In this document: piece after piece, positions 13,322 to 15,765 of the stretch | Layout: each line of letters opens with the position of its first letter | Position numbering within the stretch: position 1 is the first letter of the stretch | Assembly: GCA_050114795.1 (NCBI GenBank) | Contig: JASFRS010000046.1 | Coordinates: 1 to 15,765 of the forward strand | Length of the DNA stretch: 15,765 nucleotides | Direction of reading: 5' to 3' | From: JASFRS01 sp050114795 | Lineage (GTDB): Bacteria; Pseudomonadota; Alphaproteobacteria; Sphingomonadales; CAKZYD01 | Made by a program: the position numbers and the translations under genes | Notes under the pieces: generated by a model | What the model saw: the letters and a program-made list of their open reading frames with translations, nothing else | Databases searched by the model: none | What the model was told of the DNA's origin: nothing

Positions 13322-14299
13322 ATGCATTTAGAGGATGATTTTGGGCGACGTTTTTCATATCTCCGCCTGTCTTTGACAGAAGTCTGCAATTTCCGCTGCC
13401 AATATTGCCTGCCCAACGGCTATCGCAAAAACGGGACGCATGACTTCCTTGAAAGGCAAGAAATTATCCGTTTGATTGCGGCGCTCACCCCGCTTGGCCT
13501 TTGGAAAGCCCGCTTAACAGGGGGTGAGCCCACTTTAAGGCCGGATTTTTTAACCATTGCAGAAGGCATTGCTTCAACACCAGGCATAAAACGACTGGCA
13601 TTGACCACCAATGGCTATCGGCTGAAAGAAAATGCGCAGCGCTATAGAAATGCAGGCATTTCCCACATCAATATCAGTATCGATAGTTTGAAAGCAGAGA
13701 CCTTCAAAGACATCACCGGTCACGACCGTTTAACAGAGGTCCTCGACGGTATTGCAGCAGCACAAGCTGCTAAATTTCAGCGCATCAAGCTCAATACAGT
13801 TCTATTAAAAAATTGGAATGACAACGAGTTTGAAAATATTCTGAACTTCTTAAAAGACCAGGACATCAGCCTGCGCTTTATTGAGCTTATGCGGACCGGA
13901 GATAATCAGGAATTCTTCCAGCGCCACCATCTTTCAGGCGCAGGTGTGGAAGCGCAGCTTCAGTCCATGGGCTGGACATTGGCACCTCGCAGCCCCGGTG
14001 CCGGGCCAGCCAAGGAATACAGTCATCCAGATTATCAAGGGCGGGTCGGATTGATCATGCCTTATTCGAAGGATTTCTGCGATAGCTGCAATCGCCTACG
14101 CGTAACCTCCAAAGGAGAGTTACGTCTTTGCCTCTTTGGTGAAGGTGGTTTAAGCCTGCGCGACCTCCTGCAAAAAGATGGTGATAAGGAAAAGCTGCAA
14201 CAACGCGTGCTCAAGCTTTTGGGCCGCAAAGCAGCCAGTCACGACCTACAAAACGGCAACACCGGGGCGACCCGGCATTTAGCAAGCATTGGAGGGTGA
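13322..14299 (+). CDS. moaA: GTP 3',8-cyclase MoaA (molybdenum cofactor, radical SAM)
   Basis: First step of molybdopterin synthesis: rearranges GTP to the cyclic precursor route with MoaC. 325 residues, normal length. Seen: DDFGRRFSYLRLSLTEVCNFRCQYC with the radical-SAM cluster cysteines C22, C26 and C29; LTGGEPTLRPDF (SAM-binding GGEP); TTNGYRL; INISIDSL; and the second [4Fe-4S] site FCDSCNRLRV...LRLC (C253, C256, C270), which binds GTP. The C-terminus ends in GG (RHLASIGG), the mobile tail required for activity. A TTG at 13295 extends the frame, but GAGG 5 bases before the ATG at 13322 and the usual N-terminus favour the shorter form. First gene of an operon with mobA and nnrS behind an FNR/NNR-type palindrome. 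Confidence 0.92.
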   Translation: MHLEDDFGRRFSYLRLSLTEVCNFRCQYCLPNGYRKNGTHDFLERQEIIRLIAALTPLGLWKARLTGGEPTLRPDFLTIAEGIASTPGIKRLALTTNGYRLKENAQRYRNAGISHINISIDSLKAETFKDITGHDRLTEVLDGIAAAQAAKFQRIKLNTVLLKNWNDNEFENILNFLKDQDISLRFIELMRTGDNQEFFQRHHLSGAGVEAQLQSMGWTLAPRSPGAGPAKEYSHPDYQGRVGLIMPYSKDFCDSCNRLRVTSKGELRLCLFGEGGLSLRDLLQKDGDKEKLQQRVLKLLGRKAASHDLQNGNTGATRHLASIGG

Positions 14300-14300
14300 A

Positions 14301-14873
14301 ATGACTGAATTAAAAACCTCCGATCGCTTTGGCGGCCTTATTTTAGCCGGCGGCAAATCGAGCCGTATGGGCGAGGATAAAGCCGAGCTGGTATATAAGG
14401 GTGAACGGCTGATTGACCACGCAAAATCAGTGCTGAAAGAGTTGGGCGCGGATCCGATTTTAATATCCGGACGCGCGGGCGGATTAAGCGACCCTTCACC
14501 CGGACATGGACCAGTGGGCGGTTTATGCGCTTTGATGAATGAGATTTCAGAAAAAGCGCTGCCAAAACAATGGCTTATTATTCCCGTTGATATGCCTCTT
14601 TTATCAAAAAACACGCTCCAGCCTCTGTTGGATACATCTGAAAATATTGCCTATTATGTTGCCCACCCACTGCCGGCCAAATTAAATTTTTGCGCAACTC
14701 AGGCCCCTTATTTCGAAGTGGCCCAGCGCGACATGATGGCTGGGCGCAGCGTGTCAGTTCGCCGCTTGATTACAGCACTTGGTGGTGTATCAATCATGCC
14801 TACATCGGAAATTGCCCGCTCTTTAGTGAATGTGAATTCACCAGAAGAATGGGCCGCATTGAACGAGAGTTGA
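14301..14873 (+). CDS. mobA: Molybdenum cofactor guanylyltransferase MobA
   Basis: Attaches GMP to molybdopterin to form the bis-MGD cofactor of nitrate reductases and other DMSO-reductase-family enzymes. 190 residues, typical length. Seen: the nucleotide-binding signature LAGGKSSRMGEDKA (15-28), GHGPVGGLCAL (68-78) and PVDMPLL (95-101, D97 the metal-binding aspartate). The ATG at 14301 is one base after the moaA stop and 5 bases after GGAGG; the upstream TTG at 14289 is unlikely. In an operon with moaA, it indicates a bis-MGD enzyme under the same control. Confidence 0.92.
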   Translation: MTELKTSDRFGGLILAGGKSSRMGEDKAELVYKGERLIDHAKSVLKELGADPILISGRAGGLSDPSPGHGPVGGLCALMNEISEKALPKQWLIIPVDMPLLSKNTLQPLLDTSENIAYYVAHPLPAKLNFCATQAPYFEVAQRDMMAGRSVSVRRLITALGGVSIMPTSEIARSLVNVNSPEEWAALNES

Positions 14874-14876
14874 CAC

Positions 14877-15765
14877 ATGGGCACAGCCGCCAAGCGCCGC
14901 GCATATCAAGGGCCTGCTTTTTTCAGCTATGGCTTTCGGCCATTTTTCTTTTTAAGCGGTGTGTTCTCGGCGCTTGCCATGTTGGCCTGGGTACTGATGT
15001 TTTCAGGCGTCTGGCAACCGACCCAAATCACCGACATGCTGTCCTGGCATGTCCATGAAATGCTTTATGGTTATTTAGGAGCAGTTGTTGCCGGGTTCTT
15101 GATGACGGCCATCCCCAATTGGACCGGGCGCATGCCGATCATGGGCAGACCATTGGCAGCCCTCACAATACTCTGGGTTTTGGGACGGTTCAGTCTTTGG
15201 CTGACAGGCCTTGGCGTACTTTGGAGCGCCGTGGTTGATATGGGATATTTCGTGCTGCTAGCGAGTTTTATATGGCGCGAGGTTATTTCAGGGAGAAACT
15301 GGCGCAATGCTCCGATTTGTGTGCTTGTTACACTTCTTACCTTAGGTAATCTAAGCTTTCATTTGGAAGCCTTTGGCACCTTCCCACCAGGCCTCGCGCA
15401 ACGCCTGGGCCTAGGGGTTATGGCCATGCTGGTGGCTGTAATTGGCGGACGCATCACACCTGCCTTTACACGCAATTGGATGAAACAAAGGGGAATGACC
15501 ACCCTGCCTGCACCCACAGGCACCGTGGATAAAATCGCTCTTGCGCTCAGTGTTTTAGGCCTTGGCAATTGGATTGCTTTTCCACAAGCCGCGCAAACGC
15601 CTTATCTTCTCCTCCTTGCCGGAGCGGGGCTACTTATTCGTTTAAGTCGTTGGAAAACATTCAAGACTTTCGCTGAACCTTTGGTTGTTATTCTTCATAT
15701 CGGTTATTTCTGGCTCGGCTTCAGCCTGGTGCTTATGGGTCTCGCCTTGGGGCGCAGCGATATTT
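14877..15765 (+). CDS. nnrS: NnrS family membrane protein, 3' end outside window
   Basis: Integral membrane protein of the NnrS family, which is induced with denitrification genes, binds haem and copper in the Rhodobacter protein and protects against nitric oxide stress. The first 296 residues are present of a family of about 390-400. Seen: FSYGFRPFFFLSG (16-28), WHVHEMLYGYLGAVVAGFLMT (57-77, with H58 and H60), NWTGR (81-85), NLSFH (158-162) and GGRITPAFTRNW (190-201), plus about eight hydrophobic segments. It starts 3 bases after the mobA stop with no strong Shine-Dalgarno, so coupling is likely. The reading frame is open to the window end. Confidence 0.9.
   Translation, partial: MGTAAKRRAYQGPAFFSYGFRPFFFLSGVFSALAMLAWVLMFSGVWQPTQITDMLSWHVHEMLYGYLGAVVAGFLMTAIPNWTGRMPIMGRPLAALTILWVLGRFSLWLTGLGVLWSAVVDMGYFVLLASFIWREVISGRNWRNAPICVLVTLLTLGNLSFHLEAFGTFPPGLAQRLGLGVMAMLVAVIGGRITPAFTRNWMKQRGMTTLPAPTGTVDKIALALSVLGLGNWIAFPQAAQTPYLLLLAGAGLLIRLSRWKTFKTFAEPLVVILHIGYFWLGFSLVLMGLALGRSDI

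Overview
The window looks like a chromosomal stretch from an alphaproteobacterium, probably aquatic or marine and able to respire nitrogen oxides. This rests on a TonB-dependent receptor coupled to a sodium symporter, a ROK repressor, NnrS and FNR/NNR-type boxes, plus roughly balanced G+C. It is inferred from gene content, not from a phylogenetic marker. No rRNA, tRNA, CRISPR array or insertion sequence was seen.

Left half (1-10249): a carbohydrate and compatible-solute locus. A truncated GH65 inverting phosphorylase and a beta-phosphoglucomutase run rightward (1-1613). They meet, with no intergenic base, a leftward operon (8722-1614): TonB-dependent receptor, GH63 mannosylglycerate/glucosylglycerate hydrolase, Na+/solute symporter, glycerate 2-kinase and a stand-alone cupin mannose-6-phosphate isomerase. 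A divergent ROK repressor (9083-10249) lies across a 360-bp regulatory region. Read together, the operon is a near-complete route for a hexosylglycerate such as mannosylglycerate (digeneaside): outer-membrane uptake, inner-membrane symport, hydrolysis to hexose plus glycerate, glycerate to 2-phosphoglycerate, and mannose-6-phosphate to fructose-6-phosphate. The only step not encoded here is the hexokinase/mannokinase. The GH65/beta-PGM pair would process a second alpha-glucoside through beta-glucose-1-phosphate.

Right half (10270-15765): a nitrogen-oxide respiration region. An alginate-export-family porin sits behind an FNR/NNR-like box. It is followed by a one-component regulator that fuses a nitrate/nitrite-sensing NIT domain to a Crp/Fnr DNA-binding module with a five-cysteine C-terminal tail. 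A second FNR/NNR-type palindrome then precedes a tight moaA-mobA-nnrS operon that runs off the end of the window. The recognition helix of the fusion protein carries the ExxSR residues expected to read TTGAT/ATCAA half-sites, so this protein is a good candidate for the regulator of its own neighbourhood. Molybdenum cofactor genes next to nnrS suggest a nitrate reductase cluster just downstream.

The two items most worth following are the hexosylglycerate catabolic operon and the NIT-Crp fusion regulator with its matching boxes.
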